A DNA stretch of 64,000 bases from CAYSLU01 sp964431965 (GTDB taxonomy: Bacteria; Verrucomicrobiota; Kiritimatiellia; CAIKKV01; CAYSLU01). A program made the position numbers and the translations under genes. Shown piece after piece: positions 42,095 to 50,083 of the stretch. The notes below the pieces were generated by a model, which was given only the letters and a program-made list of their open reading frames with translations, did no database searches and was not told where the DNA came from. Where the stretch lies: NCBI GenBank assembly GCA_964431965.1, contig CAYSLU010000005.1, positions 21,365 to 85,364 on the forward strand, given 5' to 3'. Positions within the stretch are counted from its first letter, which is position 1; every line of letters begins with the position of its first letter.

Positions 42095-43216
42095 TCACCG
42101 CTTCAACCACGCCTCCATCATGGGCAGGCCGACGGCGCCATGCCACTCGTGGCCGCCGGAGAATGCGTCGAGTACGGCGTGCTGCGGAACACCCGCCACG
42201 CGGTAGCATTGCTTGATCCGCCGGAACTCCCGCTTCGCCACGTCGGGCAGGAACCCGAAGTCGCCCGCGCCGCTCTCGAAGCAGACCGGCCGCGGCGCGA
42301 TTAGGCACGCCACGTCGGCCAGGTCGCCCCAGCGCAGGATGCCGTGCGGGAGCTGGCTGCCGCAGGTGGTCTCGATCTCGAGCGCGTAGGACCGGTACGA
42401 GGTCAGCGTGCCGCTGATCGTCGCGGTCTTGATACGAGGATCGAGGGCGGTCAGGAACAGCGTCATCATGCCGCCGGTGGACAGGCCGCAGCAGCCGATG
42501 CGGCTTGGATCGACCTCGGGCCGCGCCTGAAGCACATCGAGCGCCACGGAGAGGTCGTGCAGCTGCATCCGCATGTAGGTGTAGCCGAGCAAGTTGGCCT
42601 TCAGCCCCTGCACGTTGCACATGTCGCGCCGGAAGTACTTGGCCTCGGGATCGCCGCGCTCGGTGATGATGCGGCCGAGCTGGTCCTGATCCACCGCGCG
42701 CTGGCCGAATCCGCGCAGCTCCGGCGCAAACGCCACCATGCCGCGACGGACCACATCAAGCGCGTAGTTGTGGTGGGCGTTGCCGCCGGTCTTCTCCTCG
42801 GGCGACAGGCCGACCAGGTCGCACCCGCCGTAGCCATGCCCGTGGATCGTCAAAACGGCCGGCACCCGGGCGCCTGGCTTGAGTGACTTGGGGACCAGCA
42901 GGTATGCGGGCGCCCACATGTGCGCCGTGGTGCGGTATACCAGCTTGCAGCGCCAGTGGTCTCCGGCGTCGACTCGCTCGACCAGCCTCGGTCGCGGGGC
43001 CACTTTCGGCAGGTCCGGGCCGAGGCACTGGTTGACCTTTGCCAGAAACCGACGTCGCCATGCTTTCCATGCCGGCGAGGTCTTGGCCTCAAAGCGCAGT
43101 TCGGGCGCATGCGCGTCGGCCAGCGAGAGCAGTTCGCGCGAGGTTGAGAAGCTGACACCCAGTCGCACCATCTGCGCCCGGGCGTCCTGCCTGTATCCAG
43201 TCGGGTCTCTCTTCAT
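42095..43216 (-). CDS. alpha/beta hydrolase, acetylxylan-esterase/dienelactone-hydrolase-like
   Basis: 373 residues. ATG at 43216 (MKRDPTGYRQ) has AAGGAG six bases upstream; the longer frame is noise. An N-terminal helical cap precedes the fold: VPAVLTIHGHGYGG, MVAFAPELRGFGQRAVD, the nucleophile elbow RIGCCGLSTGGMM, ACLIAPRPVCFESGAGD and the catalytic-type His in FSGGHEWHGA. Members remove acetyl or similar esters from glycans. No signal peptide. The start overlaps a remnant frame by ATGA, and the GH32-like gene follows. Confidence 0.88.
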   Translation of the reverse strand: MKRDPTGYRQDARAQMVRLGVSFSTSRELLSLADAHAPELRFEAKTSPAWKAWRRRFLAKVNQCLGPDLPKVAPRPRLVERVDAGDHWRCKLVYRTTAHMWAPAYLLVPKSLKPGARVPAVLTIHGHGYGGCDLVGLSPEEKTGGNAHHNYALDVVRRGMVAFAPELRGFGQRAVDQDQLGRIITERGDPEAKYFRRDMCNVQGLKANLLGYTYMRMQLHDLSVALDVLQARPEVDPSRIGCCGLSTGGMMTLFLTALDPRIKTATISGTLTSYRSYALEIETTCGSQLPHGILRWGDLADVACLIAPRPVCFESGAGDFGFLPDVAKREFRRIKQCYRVAGVPQHAVLDAFSGGHEWHGAVGLPMMEAWLKR

Positions 43217-43386
43217 GGGTGCTCCTTCATGTGTTGCTGTCGCTGAGCCCGGTGCCGCCCGTCGCCGACCCGGACTCGTTCGGCCCTCTTGTGGTACTCT
43301 CCCTCGCGCGGCTCCAGGAACGTCCAGGGAATCGCCATGTAGATGACTGAGATGCCGTGGCCCACGCCCCGCGCAATGCCGCCCTC
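43213..43386 (-). pseudogene. C-terminal remnant of an unidentified gene
   Basis: A start-less frame between the sialidase stop and the esterase start reads GVGHGISVIYMAIPWTFLEP and REGEYHKRAERVRVGD. It ends in a stop that overlaps the esterase ATG by 4 bases. The coupling suggests the end of a once real gene. The phrase IPWTFLEPREGEY resembles barrel-entry segments of several glycosidases, but I cannot assign a family. Confidence 0.35.
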
Positions 43387-44502
43387 TCATCCCGGCTGCT
43401 GCCAGCGCGACCAGAGCAGCGAGCACTTCTCGCCGGCTGCGGCTTTCTGGTAGCAGACGGTGAAGAGACTGCCGTCGCACAGTTCGACGGTCGAGGGGTA
43501 GCCGAGGTCGCCGTCCGGACCGTCGTCGCGGATGATCCAGTCGTGATCCCACGTGACGCCGTCATCCCGGCTGAACGCGACGCGCTGGCCGAAGGGAGCC
43601 TGGCGGTAGCCGTAGGTCAGAACGAGAACGCCCGAGGAGTGGCGCAGCAGGTGCGGGGGCGACCCGTGCCAGCCGAGCGGCCGGGCTGTCGTCCAGGTGC
43701 GGCCGCCGTCGTCCGACTCCGTCTGCATCAGGCTGAAGGAGGGGATCCCGCTGGCCGTCAGGTCCCGGCCGCCGTGGTTCTCGATGCGGATCATGCCCAG
43801 CAGCCTGCCCGAGGGCAGTTCGACGACGTGCGGCTCATGATAGTTGGCCGGGTCGGTCTGCGGATGCACCGGCACTGCGCCCTCCGCCTGCCAGGTGCGG
43901 CCGCCATCGCGGCTCCGCGCCGCCCGGATGACGCCGTTCCCCATCTCCTCCCACGTCCCGTAGAGCTTGCCCAGGTAGAGCAGGTCGCCGTTGCGCCGCC
44001 GTATGGGGCCGTGTGGCGCCGAGACCGGCGCGCGCAGGGGCGCACTCCACGTTGCGCCGCCGTCGTCGCTCACCATCACCCACGAGCCAAGGAGCGGGCT
44101 GACCTGGGCGTCGCTCCACCCGGCGAAGATCGCGCCCCACGCTTGGCGTTCGGCCTCGGGCAGCCACTTCGCGTCTCCATAGATGCGGGTATCGGACCGG
44201 AACCAGGTGACCAGCAACCGGTTGGCGCCCAGGCTGACGATGCCGGCGTCTCGGTCGTCGATCATCGAGTCCTGGATCACCCTCGGGCCCGACCAGGTGC
44301 GGCCGTCGTCCTTGCTGACGTTCAGCACCGTCTTGCCGAAGGGACAGACGTGCTCGGCGCGCAGGCCGGAGCTGGCGACAGCCAGCGTGCCGTCGTCGAG
44401 GCGAGCCACCGTGGGCCAGCCGAAGTAGCCGAAGCGTTCGCCGGGCAGCCGGCAGACAACGCCATGCTCGGCGGTCAACTTGCGGGGCGAAGAGGTACTC
44501 AT
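43387..44502 (-). CDS. sialidase-like Asp-box beta-propeller protein (short)
   Basis: 371 residues, about the size of a bare GH33-type propeller. ATG at 44502; AAAGGA is upstream but distant. Five Asp boxes: SKDDGRTWSG, SDDGGATWSA, SRDGGRTWQA, SDDGGRTWTT and SRDDGVTWDH. The RLPGERFGYFGWPTVARLDD opening and GANRLLVTWFRSD are family-like. The C-terminus KCSLLWSRWQQ resembles the closing strand of sialidases. No signal peptide. Substrate undetermined. Confidence 0.87.
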   Translation of the reverse strand: MSTSSPRKLTAEHGVVCRLPGERFGYFGWPTVARLDDGTLAVASSGLRAEHVCPFGKTVLNVSKDDGRTWSGPRVIQDSMIDDRDAGIVSLGANRLLVTWFRSDTRIYGDAKWLPEAERQAWGAIFAGWSDAQVSPLLGSWVMVSDDGGATWSAPLRAPVSAPHGPIRRRNGDLLYLGKLYGTWEEMGNGVIRAARSRDGGRTWQAEGAVPVHPQTDPANYHEPHVVELPSGRLLGMIRIENHGGRDLTASGIPSFSLMQTESDDGGRTWTTARPLGWHGSPPHLLRHSSGVLVLTYGYRQAPFGQRVAFSRDDGVTWDHDWIIRDDGPDGDLGYPSTVELCDGSLFTVCYQKAAAGEKCSLLWSRWQQPG

Positions 44503-44601
44503 AGACTCGATCCTTTTCGTGGGATGGTTTTCGATGCTGGTTCCATTTCCTGCACGTGCTTGCTCTTCTTACCCGCGCACAAGCGGGCATGGCTTGCCAG
44601 T

Positions 44602-45708
44602 TCATGCATGCGACAGGATCTCCGCAATACTCCGACAGAACGCGATGTCCCCATCCGGCGGCACCTGGTCGGCCACGCCAAGTACAAAGGGCTGGCCTCT
44701 CCAGTGGGACAAGGTCTGTTCGACATGCGCCCGCATGTCGACCCAGGTGTGCGGCGAGGCGAACATCGTGCCCGGCACGCCGCCCCACAGGATCGTACCC
44801 GCTGCTCCAGCCAGCGGACGCATCTCCTCGACGGCCAGATCGCCCGCTGGTTTCGGGGTCAGCGCCTCAATGGCATCGAAGCCCGAGGCGGCCAGCTTGG
44901 GTAGAAGTCCGCGCACGGTACCGTCGAGGTGCACCGCCGCCCTCACCCCGGCGGCGTGGAGTTTCGCCAGGCGACGCCGGTGGGTGGGGCCGAGGCACTC
45001 ATCATAAAGGCCGGTGAGGTTATCGCTGGACAGATTATCGGGGAAATGCACCAGCGGCGGCGCCAGTTCGCAGACGGCGTCAATAACCGGGGCCTCCTGC
45101 TCCTCCATCAGGGCGAGGAGTTGGCGCACACGGTCATCGTGATCGAGCATCAGATAAACGAGATTCTGCATTCCCACCCATTCATAGGCCAGCGCACTGA
45201 GCGGCGATCGGGGCAGGCCGAGACAAGGAAGACCGTCGTAGCGTGCCCACAAGGCGCGTCTCTGGCCGTAGTCGGCCAGGTTGTCCGGTTCCAACTGCCG
45301 GTGTTCGACGAGGTATTGCAGCGTATCGAGATCGGCGCCGGTACCCACTGGGTACCGCATGATGCCGTGGCAGGCGCTTTCGGGCAGATAGCAGTTCTCC
45401 TCGCGCAAGGTGCCAACGGGCGTTTCCCACAGACGTGTCGTGCGATACCCCTCGGTCCTGGTCTGTTCGCGCACCGTGGCGTCGTACACGGCGCGGCCTG
45501 TCCAGAAGCGCTCGTAATAGTAGTAGGGCATGACGCCCAGGGAGCGATGCAGCTCCAGGTACCCCTCCTCTGTGCGCCACGCCGGATCGGCCGTGCCATC
45601 AGCCTGGCGTCCGGAAATCCAATAGGAAAGGTCGGCGGTCCACACCACGCCATCCGGCCGCTCGCTGCAAAGGAGCCGAAGGAAGTCATCAAGGTAGTGG
45701 AATTTCAT
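44602..45708 (-). CDS. uroporphyrinogen decarboxylase (UROD)-like protein, fourth paralogue
   Basis: 368 residues, ATG 45708. Family-like segments: RPDGVVWTADLSYWISGRQA, SLGVMPYYYYERFW, EWVGMQNLVYLMLDHDDRVR and VHFPDNLSSDNLTGLYDE, then AAVHLDGTVRGLLPKLAASG, FDAIEALTPKPAGDL and ILWGGVPGTMFASPH. The metal strand reads VHLDGT, with no cysteine, close to the YHSDGD version at 29667. Function unknown; it sits between a sialidase and a GH29-like gene. Confidence 0.82.
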   Translation of the reverse strand: MKFHYLDDFLRLLCSERPDGVVWTADLSYWISGRQADGTADPAWRTEEGYLELHRSLGVMPYYYYERFWTGRAVYDATVREQTRTEGYRTTRLWETPVGTLREENCYLPESACHGIMRYPVGTGADLDTLQYLVEHRQLEPDNLADYGQRRALWARYDGLPCLGLPRSPLSALAYEWVGMQNLVYLMLDHDDRVRQLLALMEEQEAPVIDAVCELAPPLVHFPDNLSSDNLTGLYDECLGPTHRRRLAKLHAAGVRAAVHLDGTVRGLLPKLAASGFDAIEALTPKPAGDLAVEEMRPLAGAAGTILWGGVPGTMFASPHTWVDMRAHVEQTLSHWRGQPFVLGVADQVPPDGDIAFCRSIAEILSHA

Positions 45709-45726
45709 GACATTCCGCGGGCCGTA

Positions 45727-46677
45727 TCATGCCGTGATCCCGTCGCCGATGTATTTCAGGAGCTCGACCTGCGCGGGATCGAACGAGCCGTCGCGGTAGA
45801 TGGCGACGTCGATCGTGACCACCCCGCCGGCGTCGTTGACCCGCCGGACATAGTCCAGCATGTACTCCCGGGAGCGCTTGCATCCCGGTTTGCACCAGCC
45901 GCCCCACTCCGATCCGTCCGGGGAAATCCCCAGCGGCGCCAGGATGTGGGTTTGCACCCCGTCGATAAACCGCGACCTCGGAACGACCGTGAAATCGTTG
46001 AACTCCCCGCAGGTGAAATCCTCGCTGGGGAAGTCCACCACGAGGTCCCTCTTGACGCCGTCGTTCAGGGCGACAACGGCATGCGGATTGCCCTTCTTGC
46101 AGGCATCGACATAGGGCTGCACCAGGTCCTCGGTGTACTTGAAGTGCTCGCGGTAGCACCCGTCAATCCACCAGCCCTTCACCTTGTCGCCGTACCGCAC
46201 GGCGTACTCCTCAAGAACAGACACCCACTTGCGGACAAACGGGAGCGTGACGCCGGCCGATCGTGGCTCGATGAAGCCGAACGCCCGGCCCTCCGGTTCA
46301 TCCTTGTAGGGCCCGTCGCCCGTGAAATAGAGGTAGAGATCGATGCCGTGGCGGATCAGGGCTGCGTACAGATCGAGAGGCACGTCCCGGCGCGAGCAGG
46401 CTTCGCCGGGCGCACAGCCGGTGATGCGGTCAAACGTGGCATTGGGGGCGGCCATGTACTTGCGCCCCTGCATCAGGGTGAAGAAGTGGTATCCCGCGCC
46501 GACCTCAGCCAATGTCCTGGCCACGGACTCGACGTTCAGTTCGTCCACGCACCTCGACCAGTCCGTCTCCCCGGCGTTCTGGTTCTTCCCCGAGCCGGGA
46601 CTGTTCTGTTCGTGGTAGAGGTAGTGCGTGAAGACGCCCCACTTCCTGTCGTGAAGCCTGTCGGTGATGTGTGTCAT
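45727..46677 (-). CDS. GH29 (alpha-L-fucosidase)-like protein, short
   Basis: 316 residues from ATG 46677 (MTHITDRLHDRKWGVF; GGGAG just upstream). The opening RKWGVFTHYL with CVDELNVESVARTLAEVGAG and HFFTLMQGR resembles the first strands of alpha-L-fucosidase barrels. RYGDKVKGWWIDGCYRE has the Asp position of the family nucleophile. It lacks the C-terminal sandwich of full GH29 enzymes. No signal peptide. It follows the PL22-like gene directly, separated by a repeated leader. Damaged copies of this gene occur at 59480-59790 and near 1051-1078. Confidence 0.72.
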   Translation of the reverse strand: MTHITDRLHDRKWGVFTHYLYHEQNSPGSGKNQNAGETDWSRCVDELNVESVARTLAEVGAGYHFFTLMQGRKYMAAPNATFDRITGCAPGEACSRRDVPLDLYAALIRHGIDLYLYFTGDGPYKDEPEGRAFGFIEPRSAGVTLPFVRKWVSVLEEYAVRYGDKVKGWWIDGCYREHFKYTEDLVQPYVDACKKGNPHAVVALNDGVKRDLVVDFPSEDFTCGEFNDFTVVPRSRFIDGVQTHILAPLGISPDGSEWGGWCKPGCKRSREYMLDYVRRVNDAGGVVTIDVAIYRDGSFDPAQVELLKYIGDGITA

Positions 46678-46684
46678 GCTCCCT

Positions 46685-46718
46685 TTCTGCTCTCTTGGCG
46701 CTCTTGGCGTCTTGGCCG
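46685..46718 (-). repeat. CCAAGA-rich leader repeat before the GH29-like gene
   Basis: On the minus strand the leader reads GGCCAAGACGCCAAGAGCGCC followed by AAGAGAGCA. The same leader, with few changes, precedes the damaged GH29-like copy at 59738-59790. It consists of three GCCAAGA-type units and lies between the PL22-like stop and the ribosome site. Role unknown. Confidence 0.6.
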
Positions 46719-46730
46719 TTCGTTCGCTCA

Positions 46731-47927
46731 TCACACTTCCTTGTTCTTCGTCACCGCCTTGCGGTCCGGCAGCGCGTCCCACTCAGGTACATCGACGATG
46801 TAGACCTGACCGTACCCCTGTGGGTCGGCGGTGTACAGGACCTTGGTCCCGTTAGCATGCACGCACGGGTGGACGTGGAGTTGCTGGGTGTGGAACGAAC
46901 CACGGTGCCAGGCCAGCACTTTTGGTCCCTCGAAGACGCCGTCGCGAAACCGCCAGGCCAGCAGGTACGGCTCCTGCGCGTTGCCGTCGCCCACCACTAG
47001 GTCGAGCCCGTGGCTGTGGAAGTGCCAGCAGTGCCCGTTGAACGGCGCCTCGACATGGTCGGTGTTGTCGTAACGGATCGAGCCGAAGATGCCGGACTTC
47101 TGCCAGATGCCGCCGTGGTAGCCGATGTGTTCGCCATCGCTCATCCAGTACTCGTGCCCGACCGTATCGCCCGGATTCGTCGGCCGGATCTTCCATGCCT
47201 TGCCCGTCGTAAGGTCCAGCCCCCAGATGCGGTTGTCCACTTTGTGCCACGGCCCCTCGTGGCAGAAGGTCATGACATTGGGCAGCTTCGGCGAGGCGTT
47301 GAAATGCCCGAGCCAGTAGTGCTCCTCGTAGACCAGTTCCGGAACGCCGCCCGCCAGAGGGATTCGCCAGACCGTCGAATGCGGATTGGCCGCATGGATC
47401 TCGTTGAAGCCGATGTAGCCGTTGAGCAGATCCACCGGGAACCGGTCGGACAGGTCCTGTGAGAACCCCGTGACCACGTACCTGCCGTCGGCGGTGAAAT
47501 CGGCAAGGTTGCCCGTGTAGCCCTTGGGGCGTTCCATCAGACGGCGGGTCTTCAGCGTCGCCAGGTCCAGCACTTGGACGGCGTCATCATAGAAGAAGCC
47601 GATTTCCTCGCGGATCGGGTTCTTGCTCAGGGAATGCCGGTTCGACACCTTGGCCGGATCCCAGTCGGTTAGCTGAGTCAGCGCGCCGCTCTCGAGATCT
47701 ACGCCGAACAGGTTGACGCGGTTGTCGCGGTCTGATGCGACGACCAGCTTGCGGCCGTTGTCATACCAGCACGGGTAGGTGAAGTACGAATGGTTGCTGT
47801 GGGCGCGGTAGTTCGTCAACTGCCGTACGGTGGCGCCGCTGACGGGGTCTTTGCTGGCGATGAGTTCCGACGGCCATCGACGACCAGCCGTGTTTCCAGT
47901 GCACACGTCGTTGCTCTTCTTGCGCAT
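46731..47927 (-). CDS. PL22-like oligogalacturonate lyase
   Basis: 398 residues, close to the usual length of oligogalacturonate lyases. ATG 47927 has AAGGAGAG upstream. Propeller strands: RKLVVASDRDNRVNLFGVDL, SLSKNPIREEIGFFYDDAVQ, GRYVVTGFSQDLSDRF and NPGDTVGHEYWMSDGEHIGY. The metal-binding residues of PL22 are recognisable in HCWHFHSHG and in FHTQQLHVHP (Gln-x-x-His-x-His). The enzyme splits unsaturated digalacturonate in the cytoplasm, fitting the absence of a signal peptide. Two partial copies exist at 53161-53509 and 59792-59885. Confidence 0.88.
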   Translation of the reverse strand: MRKKSNDVCTGNTAGRRWPSELIASKDPVSGATVRQLTNYRAHSNHSYFTYPCWYDNGRKLVVASDRDNRVNLFGVDLESGALTQLTDWDPAKVSNRHSLSKNPIREEIGFFYDDAVQVLDLATLKTRRLMERPKGYTGNLADFTADGRYVVTGFSQDLSDRFPVDLLNGYIGFNEIHAANPHSTVWRIPLAGGVPELVYEEHYWLGHFNASPKLPNVMTFCHEGPWHKVDNRIWGLDLTTGKAWKIRPTNPGDTVGHEYWMSDGEHIGYHGGIWQKSGIFGSIRYDNTDHVEAPFNGHCWHFHSHGLDLVVGDGNAQEPYLLAWRFRDGVFEGPKVLAWHRGSFHTQQLHVHPCVHANGTKVLYTADPQGYGQVYIVDVPEWDALPDRKAVTKNKEV

Positions 47928-47947
47928 GTCGTCCTCTCCTTGGTTCC

Positions 47948-48067
47948 TCAGGGCATCGCCACATCAAGGAATACGATGGGCACGGGCCTGTCCCCGACCA
48001 GCAGCGCAATCTCGATGGTGTTGATGCCGTCACAAGGGCATGGGTGGCTCTCCTTCAGGCGCTTCAT
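47948..48067 (-). CDS. 39-residue ORF, likely C-terminal gene remnant
   Basis: It starts at ATG 48067, overlapping the upstream stop by ATGA, and reads MKRLKESHPCPCDGINTIEI then ALLVGDRPVPIVFLDVAMP. It has no further domain. Either a tiny coupled protein or the surviving end of a deleted gene; I do not recognise it. Confidence 0.35.
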   Translation of the reverse strand: MKRLKESHPCPCDGINTIEIALLVGDRPVPIVFLDVAMP

Positions 48068-50052
48068 CCATACACCTGCGTGAAACGCGCCGCCACATGA
48101 TGCTTCAGCCGCGGGATCGTGATGCGGTAGCTGCCATCGTCCCGCCGGTCCACCGCAAGCTCCCCGCCATCCGGAAGCAGCTCCGCCGTCGCCGGGGATT
48201 TCGGCAGGCGCAGCGACACCGGAAGGTCCGCATAGACCGGCACGGTGTCGAAATAGACGGACTCCTCCTTGTTCGTGCAGATGCCCGGCGTCAGGTTTAC
48301 GAGGTGGAGCAGCAGGTCATCGCGCTGGCGATTGACGACCACCTCCACACCGGGGTAGCCGGCCAGGTGGACCATGGGCTTCCCACCCAGCGCCTCCAGC
48401 ACGGCATCGGCCAGGAGATCCCGCAGGCCGAAATAGGGATGCTTCTCGAATGTTGAGAAGAGCGTGCAGGGCAGGAACAGAAGCCGACCCTTTCCTGCTC
48501 GATAGGAATAGAGCGGCAGCGGATGAGGCCCCACCGCGGCGGTGCTGCCTTCCTCTGCCCGTACTGTTCGACGGAGCAGCTCCAACCGCTCCCAGGCTCC
48601 CTGGAACAGCGAGTAGACCAGGCCCATGGTCCGGTACTCACCCGGCAGGGCCTGCGCGGTCGTCTGGTCCGCATCGGCGGCCACGCGGCATGTTCCGCCG
48701 GTCAGGGCAGCCAGCCACGAATCCTCCATGCTCATCTGCGGACACGGCGCCGCCAGCACGATGCCGCCCTCTTCGACATATCGTTTCAGGTGCGCCACCG
48801 AGTCTGCGGAGGCATGCCCGACTTCGGCGACGACCACCAGATGGTAGCGCTCCAGCTCCGTTTCGAGCCGGTATTCAAAGAGCCAGTCGAAGGGCACGCC
48901 CGACTCCCGCAGCAGGCGCGCGGCGGCGCGGGCCGCCGTGTTGCGGGCCTCCGTCTCGTCCACCCGGCAGGCGACTGGCAAAAAGACCGCCACGTCCGCG
49001 ACACTGGGGTTGTCAACGCACCAGTCCTGCCGCGCGCGCACGAGCTCCGCCACCGCGGCGGCCTTCTCCGCCTTGTCCGCCCGCACGGCCCCGTCCGGCT
49101 CCGGATCCAGCCAGAGGTTCACCCGGTGCCCGTGGGCGAGGATCGTCGAACACTCCGTCAGCAGTTGCGCGATGGATCGTTCGAACTGCTCCGACCCGGT
49201 GTTGACCTTCTCCCAGAGCATCATGTCCGCGGGGACAGGATGGCCGGCGACAAACCCGGCCTGCAGCGGCGCCTGGTGGAGGGTGCCCTCGTTGAGACAA
49301 TCGGCGCTGAGCCGGTTGATGCCAGCCGGGAGGTTCACGCTCTCGGGGAAGAACCCGATGAAGTTGAAGGACACATCGGTGTCGGGCGCCATCCGGTGAA
49401 CGGCTTCCAGAAGGCGCGTGATCACGCGGTCGCGAGTCCACAGCGTGAATCGCTCGACGGCACGCCAAGCCTCGCCCTCGGGCGCCAGCGGCAGTTCGCC
49501 GCCGAAGTGCTCCCGGTACGCGTCCCGGCACCACGGGCACACGCACTCGTCCTTGTAGTTCCAGGGTGTCTGGATGTTGTCGAACCAGATCTGCCCCGGC
49601 GCATAGCGCGCCATGATTTCCTCCAGGAGCGGGATCAGAAACTCCTCCAGGTACGGTTTGTTGGGGCAGACGTTGCGCGCCAGGTGTTCCCCCGCGCGGT
49701 TCTCCACCTTGTACTTCCCGGCAAGCCGGCCGCCGCCAAAGGGGGAGCAGTAGACTCCGAACCGGACGCCTTCCGCCTCGCATGCCGCCTTCCAGACGGC
49801 CAGCGGGTCGCCGACGACCGACGAGGCCATGGTCCCGATGGCTGACGGATAGCTGGTGTAGCCAAAGGTGCCGATGGCGTGAAGCTGTACCACGTCGGGA
49901 CGGACGCGCCGCAGGAAGCCGCGCGCCATCTCGGCCGTCACTCCCTTGCCGTAGTCCGGATAGTGTTCGGGATGCGGATGATGGTCGAAGTGGATGCAAA
50001 GGCCGGGGTAGCTACCCGGTCGCTTCGCTCGTGTTATCGGAACCTTGCTCAT
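48064..50052 (-). CDS. GH29/GH42-like protein with trimerisation-type domain
   Basis: 662 residues from ATG 50052 (MSKVPITRAKRPGSY); a longer start at 50097 would overlap the rhamnosidase stop. Barrel features: LCIHFDHHPHPEHYPDYGKG, DVVQLHAIGTFGYTSYP, GVRFGVYCSPFGGGR, QIWFDNIQTPW and the Cys cluster DECVCPWCRDAYREHFG. A Rossmann-like segment (YHLVVVAEVGHASADSVAHL, KRYVEEGGIVLAAPCP) resembles the beta-galactosidase trimerisation domain, then a beta domain ends in RFTQVYG. Asp in IWFD is a plausible nucleophile. Similar proteins are annotated fucosidase-like or GH42-like. No signal peptide. Confidence 0.75.
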   Translation of the reverse strand: MSKVPITRAKRPGSYPGLCIHFDHHPHPEHYPDYGKGVTAEMARGFLRRVRPDVVQLHAIGTFGYTSYPSAIGTMASSVVGDPLAVWKAACEAEGVRFGVYCSPFGGGRLAGKYKVENRAGEHLARNVCPNKPYLEEFLIPLLEEIMARYAPGQIWFDNIQTPWNYKDECVCPWCRDAYREHFGGELPLAPEGEAWRAVERFTLWTRDRVITRLLEAVHRMAPDTDVSFNFIGFFPESVNLPAGINRLSADCLNEGTLHQAPLQAGFVAGHPVPADMMLWEKVNTGSEQFERSIAQLLTECSTILAHGHRVNLWLDPEPDGAVRADKAEKAAAVAELVRARQDWCVDNPSVADVAVFLPVACRVDETEARNTAARAAARLLRESGVPFDWLFEYRLETELERYHLVVVAEVGHASADSVAHLKRYVEEGGIVLAAPCPQMSMEDSWLAALTGGTCRVAADADQTTAQALPGEYRTMGLVYSLFQGAWERLELLRRTVRAEEGSTAAVGPHPLPLYSYRAGKGRLLFLPCTLFSTFEKHPYFGLRDLLADAVLEALGGKPMVHLAGYPGVEVVVNRQRDDLLLHLVNLTPGICTNKEESVYFDTVPVYADLPVSLRLPKSPATAELLPDGGELAVDRRDDGSYRITIPRLKHHVAARFTQVYG

Positions 50053-50083
50053 TCCCACAGCTGACTCCTGATGCTTGGTTTGT

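Noticed and set aside
44573..44588. Small hairpin (CCCGC/GCGGG) after the UROD-like gene as a terminator
   Set aside because: A 5-base stem without a T-run is expected by chance in such GC-rich DNA.
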